The notes under the pieces: generated by a model
Database searches by the model: none
Told to the model about the DNA's origin: nothing
The model's input: the letters and a program-made list of their open reading frames with translations, nothing else
In this document: piece by piece, positions 9,758-17,596 of the stretch
Layout of the letters: each line of letters starts with the position of its first letter
Numbering within the stretch: position 1 is the stretch's first letter
Program-made: the position numbers and the translations under genes
From: Terana coerulea
Lineage: Eukaryota; Basidiomycota; Agaricomycetes; Polyporales; Phanerochaetaceae
Direction of reading: 5' to 3'
Length of the DNA stretch: 17,713 nucleotides
NCBI GenBank assembly: GCA_024811115.1
Contig: JAKOGH010000046.1
Coordinates: 1 to 17,713 of the forward strand

Positions 9758-10288
9758 ACTTTGGCTTAGACGGGTGTAGATGAGATTCACGTGGCGCTTA
9801 TTTGTTGTATTGAAGTAAGTAACGCGTTTGCATACGGGCTAGCGCCCTCGGTTTCATGGTTGAGATTTTGAATTGTTCCTCCTCTTAGCTACGCTTTTTC
9901 ATCCATTCTACATCTTAGGTTGATTTGCATCTCTGAAAACTATATGCAAGAATATTTTTATAATGAGTAAGTCATTGCAAGGGGGCCAGTAATCTGCACA
10001 ACGAGGGACTGTCTTTCCATTATGCATACTAGGAGGGATATACTCAACATGAGTCCTACTGATAATTCCAGCATATGACTAGATACCAAAAAAGAATTTT
10101 CAAGATATTTCTCAATTTTTATATCAAGCGTAGATGTATATGCCGCACGGTGAGACGCGATTTCTCAGCTGTCATGTAGGCGCTGAGTAAGCCCATTGTT
10201 AGTAGCAGCTTGAAGCATCGTCACAAAAGTTTCTTATCCAGCGCTCACGTGCTCCTTATCTACACCCGTCTAAGCGAAAGTCGCCAGA
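9751..10288. mobile_element. MITE-like inverted-repeat element, family 1, copy A
   Basis: Terminal inverted repeats of 31 bp, 9751-9781 and 10258-10288, match at 29 of 31 positions; the shared core is CTTAGACGGGTGTAGAT. Similarity continues inward with interruptions (CACGTG...GCGC). The 538-bp element has no coding capacity and is AT-rich inside, as expected for a non-autonomous DNA transposon. No clear target duplication is seen, so exact ends are uncertain. A second member is at 12671-13201. Confidence 0.65.
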
Positions 10289-10329
10289 TGCTACAGAGCA
10301 AGCTTTGCAGGCAGACTTTTGTAGTCCGA

Positions 10330-10356
10330 TAACAAACTGATACCATCAGTTTGTTA
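10330..10356. repeat. Perfect 12-bp hairpin
   Basis: TAACAAACTGAT and ATCAGTTTGTTA are perfect inverted repeats around the 3-base spacer ACC. It sits between family-1 copy A and hairpin unit H copy 2 and shares the GATAACAAA word with those units. Confidence 0.9.
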
Positions 10357-10382
10357 CCTCCTGCTCTGTGCATCTATGAATG

Positions 10383-10490
10383 AGACTAAGCATCACTTAG
10401 TCTTGGTTCTAGACCCTTTGCCCATGTTACTGATGTTTGTTATCAGATAACAACTGCTTGGTGCAGGACACAGGCAAAGGGTTTGGTGAG
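10383..10490. repeat. Hairpin repeat unit H, copy 2
   Basis: Starts with a perfect small hairpin (AGACTAAG, spacer CATCA, CTTAGTCT; 10383-10403) and continues with GGTTCTAGACCCTTTG. The arms CCCTTTGCC (10414-10422) and GGCAAAGGG (10473-10481) are inverted. The first 30 bases from 10390 match copy 1 (9656) at about 26 positions, and the centre shares TTTGTTATC. Copies 1 and 2 bracket family-1 copy A. Confidence 0.65.
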
Positions 10491-10935
10491 TTTGAATCAT
10501 CGAGGGCAAGAGGCGTGCGAGATCTGAATCAGGGAAACTGACTAGAGGTCAACTACTATAGTGGAGCGGTGCTAGAGGTCTTTAAAAACATTAACTGCCC
10601 AGTTTCGCTATATTAGCAGAAGCAACAACAAGTTCCCTAACAAAATGTAGGTGTCATGGCAGCATACGAAGACTACATTATTTCTATATTTTCTCAGGGG
10701 GGTTTTTTTTTTGCATAGCCTGCAGGTAACAGGAGGGTGAACACTTGCCACCTTTTAGGGAACTTGCACATGAACTACAGCAAACGTGTGGTGATGTTGT
10801 CTCGCTGTCAGCGCGAAGTGGTGAAACATCGTAAAATGCGCAGATGCCGTAGATCGGCTGTGGGCATTCTGTAGAGCAAACAGCTCCAGTACGACGTACC
10901 CCAGTCTTTAGAGTCCCCAGATTATCTGAGGTCAG
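10491..10935. other. Non-coding spacer
   Basis: 445 bases with no gene or clear repeat apart from a G6-T10 run near 10700. Composition is like the surrounding repeat block. Confidence 0.5.
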
Positions 10936-11077
10936 TAGAGCATATTAGCTGTGGTATATATCACGCCTGTATTGAGCCGGAATTGGCTGAAAAGCTCTAA
11001 TTCCCTACCAAAGTCACAGAGCGCCGGCCCTATTTTGAGGTGCTTATCATGGTATTTATTGCAGCTAATATGCTCTA
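10936..11077. mobile_element. 142-bp TA-flanked MITE-like element
   Basis: TAGAGCATATTAGCTG at 10936-10951 and its exact reverse complement CAGCTAATATGCTCTA at 11062-11077. The first and last two bases are TA, compatible with a Tc1/mariner-type TA duplication; similarity stops outside. There is no coding capacity. The superfamily is inferred only from the TA. Confidence 0.6.
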
Positions 11078-11095
11078 GTGTCGAAATTTATGTTT

Positions 11096-11943
11096 CTGCA
11101 CGCTAGTGTTGCCCCAGGGCAGGGCAGGGCAACTTTAGAATGTCTAGCATTGTTTGGCATTGTGCTCTGGGACACCCTGGGTTCCATGTGGCGCTCTCCA
11201 GGGCAAGTCCAAGGCACCCTGAGGTGTGAGCGCCCAGCAGTGGTCAACGCAATAAACAGACTGTAATGTCCGTTGAGCTCCTGCTCAGCTCTTTGAAAGT
11301 GTACCTCATATTTATAAATATTAGCTGCACTACCAAGCAATATGTTAGGTAGCTTGGTGAATTTTTAAGTCGAGTTTATACGCTGCGAGGCTCTGTTCAA
11401 AACAATGGTGAGCACACTTTGCATCCCAAGGTGGTATACATCAGCCAGGAAAATTGTCAGAGCATAGAAATAGCCTTTAAGCAATAGTCTGAGTCAATTC
11501 ATGATATTTGAATCGAGGTTTTAGTCCACTCTATGTGCTCACAGTGGCACTAACCATGGATAAGGTCTCCCGGGACTAAGCATGCATTGAGAGCTCGAAC
11601 TTTTGGTGTCTAAGACAATGCTAGTCGAAAATGACTAGAAATCAAGCCAAGCACACAACAATGCACAGGATTATTGCAAGGCTGCGTTAGAATATGTCAA
11701 ATATTGCTACAGAGCACTAATATGTATATATCGTTGTATATCTGCACTCAATATAAGTAAGTTAGAGGCAAAACATGTCAAGGACACCTTTTGGAGGGCT
11801 CGCACCCCAGAGTGGTCCAGAGCAACCCTGAAGCGTGCCACGAGGCTCCTCAGGGTGCCTCAGGGCGCCAATGCCGAGATGCTGTCAGAGCAGAGTAGGG
11901 CATGCTCAGAGTTGCCCTGCCCTGCGGCAACACTACTGCACGC
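11096..11943. mobile_element. Non-autonomous hAT-type element (832 bp) with 8-bp target duplication
   Basis: The element 11104-11935 starts TAGTGTTGCC and ends GGCAACACTA, and is flanked by the perfect 8-bp direct repeat CTGCACGC (11096-11103 and 11936-11943). Ends of the form YARNG plus an 8-bp duplication are diagnostic of the hAT superfamily. Inside each end lie CAGGGCAGGGCA arrays and, over about 150 bp, multiple GCCCTG/CAGGGT subterminal motifs in opposite orientations. The core (about 11260-11790) is AT-rich and has no transposase, so movement would need a transposase elsewhere. Confidence 0.88.
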
Positions 11944-12452
11944 CTCTTGCACCGGAGTATACCCTCGATTGTTTGAGCCCGATTGGTGCCCTGAAGCCAT
12001 CGTAACAAGAACCGCCCTATTCAGATAAGACGGTGATGGCGCATTAAGCCCTCAGCAACTCCTAGCATAAGGGTTAGTTGCTCGGCATCCCTGCGGCTGT
12101 TCTGTGGTATTCTGAGCAAGGCGTACTAGTGCACAGGGCACGAGTGGGGCGCTAAAGTGTAAAATACTCAGTTCATGTGCTCTCCCATGTATAGGCTAGC
12201 AGTAGCCTGTGTAAAATAATACATGCATACTTGTAAAATTATAATAAGTTATAAGGACACGAGGATGCTCTACTTTATTTGTGTTGCATGTATATGCAGA
12301 GTATATACTCAATATAGGAGGTGGCGGCCACAGCTAAAGGAGAGGAGGCACTTACCAAGATTTGTTTCTATATGTGAGGCTGCAGAAATATAGCTTTAGT
12401 GCGGTAAGAACATTTGAAAATATTATTCCAATTTTTGATTTTCTATACAGGC
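11944..12452. other. Non-coding spacer
   Basis: 509 bases, increasingly AT-rich, with no recognised gene, RNA or long repeat. Confidence 0.5.
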
Positions 12453-12558
12453 TTGTGCTCTAATGTGGCTTACTTACAAAGAGCCCCAACAAGCCTCTGT
12501 AAAGGGCAATGTTAGGGCACCATTAAACTAATGCTTATAGATCAGAGGCAGAGCACAA
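12453..12558. repeat. Short inverted repeat, 106-bp span
   Basis: TTGTGCTCT (12453-12461) and AGAGCACAA (12550-12558) are perfect inverted 9-mers, with imperfect extension outward. It could be a small MITE; no target duplication is evident. Confidence 0.5.
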
Positions 12559-12670
12559 AACTAGCCTCACTCACTCCTTTGCCATTTGTTGCCGTGCTCA
12601 ACATGAAAGTGTGACAATGCTGCGACATCATCACATTAGCAAGATGTGCGCTAATCAAGCTCAAACAATC

Positions 12671-13201
12671 GAGTGGTCACTCTTTACATCGAGGTGTAGA
12701 TGAAACTCATGTGAGCGCCTATGCTTGTATTGAAGTAAGTAAAGAGTTTATAACACTCAGTTCCTCTCTATACCTTTTGCCTTCTGCGACCTCCCACCTC
12801 ACTGCATATACTCACAAGCTCCTCAAATATCATGGCTCAGATATATCGCATGACAGCTTTATTTTTACAATATTAGTTTTTCATTGCTAGGTGTGCTTAA
12901 GAGCACTGAATGGCCACCAGAGGTCCACTTTCAGGTACCTGGGAATCTGCACTGGAATAAACATCATATAGTTTATATTAGACATGATTAACACATTTTT
13001 ATGAATATATAAGGCATCCAAGTAATTTTTCTGTCAGAGTTTGTGCTGCAATATGTATGCTACCAACCTTTGAAACCTAGCAGGTGTATAGATGCCATGT
13101 AAGCTCAGCTGTTACCCCTATTGAAGTTTCTATACAAACTTTGCTTATTAGAGCTCATGTGATTTTCATCTACACCCTGATGATCCAAAGTCACCAGACT
13201 C
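12671..13201. mobile_element. MITE-like inverted-repeat element, family 1, copy B
   Basis: The left end carries GAGTGGTCAC, then GGTGTAGATGAAACTCATGT and TATTGAAGTAAGTAA; the right end in reverse complement reads GAGTCTGGTGACTTTGG, then GGGTGTAGATGAAAATCACA. The same words occur at the ends of copy A (9751-10288), and total length is nearly equal (531 versus 538 bp). More diverged than copy A. Non-coding. Confidence 0.6.
13081..13179. repeat. 99-bp compact palindrome inside family-1 copy B
   Basis: The left arm CAGGTGTATAGATG and right arm CATCTACACCCTG are inverted, with a further inner match (AAGCTCAG / GAGCTC region) and a second TATTGAAGT word in the middle. It looks like a shortened family-1 element sharing its right end with copy B, either nested or an internal deletion product. 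Confidence 0.5.
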
Positions 13202-13330
13202 TAAAGAGGTAGGCTCGTACCCAACATTGGTTTTTTAAACTCTGGTGAGAGGTCAAGAACTAGCTAGTAAAACTAGACGCCGTTTTGGCAGGAGGGCCTT
13301 AAGTGCTAGCCAAGCTTAAACACTTAGGAA

Positions 13331-13387
13331 TTTTGTGCATTGTGAGAGAGTGCAGTGCCTCTCTCACTTGGTCTGCTTTTCACAAAA
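13331..13387. repeat. Two-step hairpin
   Basis: Inner arms GTGAGAGAG (13342-13350) and CTCTCTCAC (13359-13367) around TGCAGTGC, and outer arms TTTTGTG (13331-13337) and CACAAAA (13381-13387), all perfect. It could fold strongly in DNA or RNA; no host gene is nearby. Confidence 0.75.
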
Positions 13388-13470
13388 CTCTAATACTCAC
13401 TTGCTAGGAATGCTTGGAGAGGTTGGGGAGAGCAGGGGACTTTGAGTAAAGCAAGTAGAGGAGATATGAA

Positions 13471-13548
13471 TCAACAATATTGTTGAGTCTGGGGTGTTAG
13501 CCCTCAGACCAGCCTCTTTATATATGTGTGTAGAGGGACCCCAGACAC
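13471..13548 (-). repeat. Inverted repeat around a TATA stretch, possible LTR/promoter remnant
   Basis: Contains a perfect 16-bp palindrome TCAACAATATTGTTGA (13471-13486), then GTCTGGGGT (13487-13495) inverted against ACCCCAGAC (13538-13546), with CCTCT/AGAGG inside. On the minus strand the loop reads ATATATAAAGAGG, a good TATA box. The arrangement resembles a retrotransposon LTR promoter, but no matching second LTR, primer-binding site or target duplication was found. Confidence 0.4.
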
Positions 13549-14409
13549 TATTTAAGACCTCCAATACCATGTGCTGACTGATACAGTCAGGTGATCCATG
13601 ACTAAGGCTCCAGAGCATACCACTGCTCTAACTCCCTTATCAGATCTAACCTAGCTATCATGCTAACATCAACACTATCTAGATGTCCTAATCGATCTAC
13701 TATACACTACCAGTCCATGATGTCATACTGACATCATACTGAGGTCATAGTTCAGAACAGTTCCAGACTAGAGTCCTAGATCCTATGTCCGTATACGGCA
13801 TATCTCTGATGTCCATGCGACAAGCACATGGCAAACTGATCTAGCATCTTGTAACGCTGTTGTGACAACTGGGTAACGTGTTCCGTGACTTGATGTTACA
13901 CTCTAAGCGCTGTAGACTAGCGCTGAGGGAAATTTATGACAGCAATCAATCGTGTTATCGGGGCTCATAACCTATAGAAGTGCAGCGCATACAGCCGGAG
14001 TACACTCCTACCGAGGCCTAGAGGAAGCTAGGATGGTTACTCACCTGTAAGCTGGTTGGTTAACACGTAAGTGGGTTTGAGAGTTGAAAGAGTCTTATTA
14101 GAGTATGGCGCAGAGAGCTGCCTTATATACAATAAAGGGTGGCTGTACTACAAACAGACACAAATAGATACCAGGACAATAGACAATAGGGTTCGTCATG
14201 GTGGAACCTGGTAGAATAATAGAGAAGATATGAGTAGAGCGCTTACGGCGTCTATCTGACTTAACAGGCAATTTGTCCATAGGCTTAACAATGGCTAGTG
14301 GCACTGAAATGTCCATGCATAGGTAACCTGCATATTTTTGTGTACATTGCAGTCTGGTTGTAGATACTTTGTGTATATATACCATATAGTGCGCACATTA
14401 AATATCAGG
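13549..14409. other. Non-coding, repeat-like stretch
   Basis: 861 bases without a supportable gene. It includes a small perfect inverted repeat TGATGTCA-TAC-TGACATCA (13718-13736) and the palindrome CCGTATACGG near 13793. An open frame on the minus strand (14098-14385) has no recognisable domain. Probably old transposon sequence. Confidence 0.5.
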
Positions 14410-14427
14410 AAAAAAAAAAAAAAAAAA
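14410..14427. repeat. Poly(A) run of 18
   Basis: Eighteen consecutive A on the plus strand. It may be the tail scar of a retroposed element to its left, but no such element is recognised. Confidence 0.9.
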
Positions 14428-14630
14428 GGCTCAAGTACTTTTCTCATCGTGGGAGCTGGCGGCTTTCTTTGTACTTCACTAAAGAGTGCATACATAGAGA
14501 TCAATCAGGCTGGTTGGACTGTGAGTCAGTTGATACTAGGTAGTAGTTGACAGCTACACTGTGACTTGCAAGGCTAAAAACTTGAATGTTTGAGCATCGC
14601 AATCACTCGGACATGACAGGCACAAAATGT

Positions 14631-14634
14631 AAAA
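14631..14634 (-). terminator. RNA polymerase III terminator of tRNA-Gln
   Basis: AAAA on the plus strand is TTTT on the transcribed-sense strand, 17 bases beyond the tRNA 3' end; a second TTTT follows at 14624-14627. Confidence 0.6.
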
Positions 14635-14650
14635 GTGGCAAACGGTGTAA

Positions 14651-14728
14651 GGCGCTACCAGGGCTCGAACCTGGGTTTTGGGAAGTTACTATCAGAATCC
14701 CAAGTGATAACCACTACACTATAGCGCC
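14651..14728 (-). tRNA. tRNA-Gln (anticodon CTG) with probable 7-nt intron
   Basis: The minus-strand sequence folds as a full cloverleaf: acceptor GGCGCTA/TAGCGCC (7 pairs), D-arm TAGTGTAGTGGTTATCAC (the same as yeast tRNA-Gln), anticodon stem TGGGA/TCCCA, T-arm CCAGG-TTCGAGC-CCTGG. The anticodon loop is 14 nt, TTCTGATAGTAACT, instead of 7; removing TAGTAAC after A37 restores TTCTGA-T with anticodon CTG. The excess lies at the canonical 37/38 intron site. A box and B box (GGTTCGAGCCC) are intact, and TTTT follows. If the intron cannot be removed, this would be a pseudogene. Confidence 0.9.
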
Positions 14729-14932
14729 GATGACAGGTACTCACCAGCATAGCTATCATTGCAAAAATGACTCTCCCATACTTAGATAAGATAAGATTTT
14801 CTACCGAGCTTCCCCAACCCCCAATGGCTTAGGGCAGCGTGCTCACAGGTACCCATAACTCTCCCTTCAACCATGTCCGACGTCGTCAAAGGCTAGTCGG
14901 CATCAGGACAACCCTCCCCACATTACACTGAC

Positions 14933-16467
14933 ATGCAGAAACAGAACATGCGACGATCCTCCCACTGCTCTCACGAGCACTCACCCAAATACGCTTAACC
15001 CCTCCAAGGATCATTGCCTCTCCCGCTACTCGTGCGTTAACGTCATTCCTCCGTCCGAATCCAGTCCGCCTGGCTGATATGTTGTATCTGCAGAACCAAG
15101 AAGAGCTGCTGTAGCGCTTGTCATTCGCGTTGCACCACCACCCTCTTACCCGACTTCGTCTGCATCCACCCCCTCGTCCCTCACAGCCGCAAACGACCGA
15201 CCTCAAGGAATTTTTTGAGTTGGACTGGGTCAATGCACCCGGTGCAAGGCCAGAGCTATTGTTTCTGCGCAGGGAGAATCCCCAGGAAAGTACAGATGGA
15301 GGACGTATGAACGAGACGGGACATCTTAGGGAGGCGCATCTCGCCTTTCCAGGTACGTCGCAATATCTCTTACTACCATTGCGGAACACTTATCATCTAC
15401 TTCTGTCCTAGGTGGCCGTACGGAAGAAGGAGACGAAGGCGGAATGTACACCGCCATGCGGCAAACCTGGGAAGAGATTGGCCTGGACCTCGCAGAATCT
15501 GCGTATACACCCATTGGACAGCTCGACGACCGCGAGATCACTACTTCCCTCGGAAAGCGTCTCCTCATGATCCTCTCGCCGTTCGTGTTCTTGCAGTTGA
15601 CCCCGCAAACCACTCCCGTGGATCCCGCTCCGGGTACGACCATGCACTGGGTGCCCCTGAGCGAGTTCGTGCCAGGCAGTCTCGCGGCCCTGGTCCTCGG
15701 CAAGGGCAACGGGAAGGGGTGGCAAGACGGGGGCTTAACGGAGCCAAAACCACGCTGGTCCAGTGTCACTGTCGACGCGTCTTCGCGCCTAGCGCCACGG
15801 CACTCACCCCTGCTCCGCTTACTCGTCCGCGTGCTTGTGGGGGACATGAAGTTCCCAGCCATCAGCGTCGATGTCTCAAACACTACCGTGGTCTCGCCCA
15901 CCCCTGTGGACGCCAACGACCACTCTGTCGACGAGAAGCGTGCGTTTGTCGAGAACGGTGGGAACCAGAGCGGGCTGCGGAGACACGGGTCCATTCAAAA
16001 GCTGCGCTCACGCGCGAACCCCGACGGGGCCGGAATAACGAAGAGCTGAAGCTGTGGGGGCTTTCGCTGGGGATGACGCTCGACTTCCTTGCATACATGA
16101 CCCCACCGTCGTCGGTGACCGGCCCCACGAACACGACGCTCTCTCTCGTACCTCCCGACGCTGCCATGGTGTTGTCGGGCGCACCCGTCATGGCCCCGAG
16201 TCTGACGTCTGTCTTCCCCGCTTCGCGTACCCAGACGTCAACTTCTGGATATGGGTCTTCGGCAAACGGTACAGAGAGGTCGTGCGCGGCTGGGAAGCAA
16301 GCGTACGCGCAGGGGGCACGAACGACCGGAGGATCAACTGGACGGGCTCGGCGCTGAACACGTTCTACGCCGCGGTGAGGAAGGCGTTGGTCGTGGTGAT
16401 CGTGGTGCGCTTCATCACGCTCTTGTTGGGCCTAGCCTTGGGAGGGTGGTTCGTGTTCGGCTGGTAG
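14933..16467 (+). CDS. Nudix hydrolase with C-terminal membrane segment (several single-base lesions)
   Basis: Predicted diphosphohydrolase of the CoA-diphosphatase-like (NUDT7/8, PCD1) branch. In-frame starts at 14933 or 14948 lead, after one base correction, into a basic, Ser/Leu-rich leader (SRALTQIRLTPPRIIASPAT) typical of mitochondrial import. PRRAAVALVIRV and LDWVNAPGARPELLFLRREN follow. One clear intron, 15353-15411 (59 nt, GTACGT...CTAG), splits the Nudix box, which then reads FPGGRTEEGDEGG and MYTAMRQTWEEIGLDLAE; the usual RE of REUXEE is RQ here, while the metal-binding EE is kept. The C-terminus has FWIWVFGKRYREVVRGWE and a hydrophobic end (ALVVVIVVRFITLLLGLALG), so the protein is probably membrane-anchored. 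Frame changes, mostly one missing base in a homopolymer: about 14961, 15096, 15169-15173 (extra base), 15285, 15326-15331 (two), 16026 and 16216. Both sides of each break stay family-like, so I treat it as a gene with sequence errors rather than a pseudogene. Confidence 0.8.
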
Positions 16468-17174
16468 CTCAGGGTGCTTCAGTCGGGCGCGCTGACTTGC
16501 TTCGCGCTGGTCCGTCCTATAGACCATAGATGCTTGGTATAGGTTCACAGCGGTTTAGCAGCCTACACATCACACATGCTTTATTCTTTTTCACGACTTT
16601 ACGATCCCGCTTACCTGACATTCCTTCAGCTTGTTGACGCATCGTTGTATGTGTGGATCTTTACCCACCAGGCCTTTAGCTGTGTTGTTATAGATTTTGT
16701 TGGAATATCAGTGTACATGACCTGGAACTCCCCTATTCGATTGCCCCGCCGCGCTGCAGGCTTTGCAGATGAGCTATCTTGCTAGCGTGTTATGTAATTC
16801 ACGCCATTTGTTCCTCAAGGTGAGGAGCTACAGGCGATATATCGATATCGAAGTATGCTGGGGACGTGCATGCCTTCCTGGAACTAAGTACATGTCCTGC
16901 TCGGTATTATTCGTGCATCTTGGTAAAACTGGCATCTATTCTGTTTTATTCACCACTCGGAAATCACATGCGGACGCGACAGTTCTGCTTCAATATTCTG
17001 AGCGCGGCGTGACCGTGGTCAGCCTCCTGCCCGCCCGTTCGATCGCCCGTCCGCCTCCAGCCAGCCGTCAGCCTCAGCAGGATAAAAGCCCCGTCAGTCC
17101 TATATTTTATTCAGAAGAGCACTTGGTCTCTACTAGCATCACAGGCAGGCCTGTCTACTACAAATTCCACGTCA
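16468..17174. other. Intergenic between Nudix gene and next gene
   Basis: 707 bases with no recognised gene. It should hold the Nudix 3' UTR and the promoter of the gene at 17175. A long plus-strand open frame (16763-17458) crosses into that gene in another frame and has no domain. Confidence 0.5.
17081..17088 (+). promoter_or_regulatory. TATA-like box before the last gene
   Basis: GATAAAAG about 87-94 bases upstream of the ATG at 17175, a normal distance for a fungal TATA element plus short 5' UTR. Confidence 0.35.
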
Positions 17175-17421
17175 ATGATCGCTCGAGTAAGTGCCCGTTG
17201 CCTATACCAGCACCAGTCCCTCACCACTGTTTGCCTGCGCAGATGTTTCGTCTTCACAAGCCTTGGACATCCCGAGTAGCTTCAGTGTCTTTGCGACGTT
17301 GTCAGCCATCAGATGTATGTCAGCCTCTGCTCTCGCATAGCAAACACTCACTCACTACTACCGCGCACAGGTTCCAGAAGTCGACTCTCTGCCACCGCTC
17401 TCCAACCTGCCTCAACCGTAA
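17175..17421 (+). CDS. Unrecognised small gene with basic presequence (5' part, probably continues to the right)
   Basis: I do not recognise the product. ATG at 17175 is followed by four codons and a perfect donor (GTAAGT, intron 17187-17242); the second exon (17243-17314) reads MFRLHKPWTSRVASVSLRRC, which looks like a mitochondrial targeting sequence; a second intron with donor GTATGT spans 17315-17370; the third exon reads VPEVDSLPPLSNLPQP and meets TAA at 17419-17421. Both introns are 56 nt and phase 0. After the TAA the same frame continues with a protein-like stretch (TQFVWTAKPVARPSPYDIEW) to a stop at 17518-17520, suggesting that the true gene is longer and that the TAA reflects a missed splice or a base error. 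A small nuclear-encoded mitochondrial protein is an inference. Confidence 0.4.
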
Positions 17422-17443
17422 CACACCACCCAGTTCGTATGGA

Positions 17444-17596
17444 CCGCGAAACCTGTAGCGCGTCCTTCCCCCTACGACATAGAGTGGCGCCCCGCCCAGC
17501 CCCCTAGAGAAAGACTCTAGAGGCGGGAGCCGACAGTACCCCGTAAGGGGTCCTCGGCGAGGGGGTCAACATCAGTGCCCCGCGAAACATGTAGCG
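17444..17596. repeat. 17-bp direct repeat
   Basis: CCGCGAAACCTGTAGCG at 17444-17460 and CCGCGAAACATGTAGCG at 17580-17596 match at 16 of 17 positions, 136 bases apart. Between them lies a small hairpin ACCCC-GTAA-GGGGT (near 17537). The stretch 17521-17713 is G-rich with no certain exon. Confidence 0.7.

Noticed and set aside
13320..13880. Complete solo LTR
   Set aside because: TG...CA ends with a matching 5-bp duplication could not be found; only promoter-like features remain.
14410..14427. SINE tail
   Set aside because: No A/B boxes or tRNA-related head on the left side of the A18 run.
9656..14430. CRISPR-like or satellite array
   Set aside because: Repeats are inverted, irregularly spaced and of transposon type; no regular repeat-spacer periodicity, and the genome is eukaryotic.
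14886..15389. 167-codon open frame on the minus strand
   Set aside because: Shadow of the Nudix gene, whose plus-strand segments match family motifs.
16763..17458. 231-codon open frame on the plus strand
   Set aside because: It runs through the promoter and the two well-formed introns of the gene at 17175 in another frame; no motif seen.
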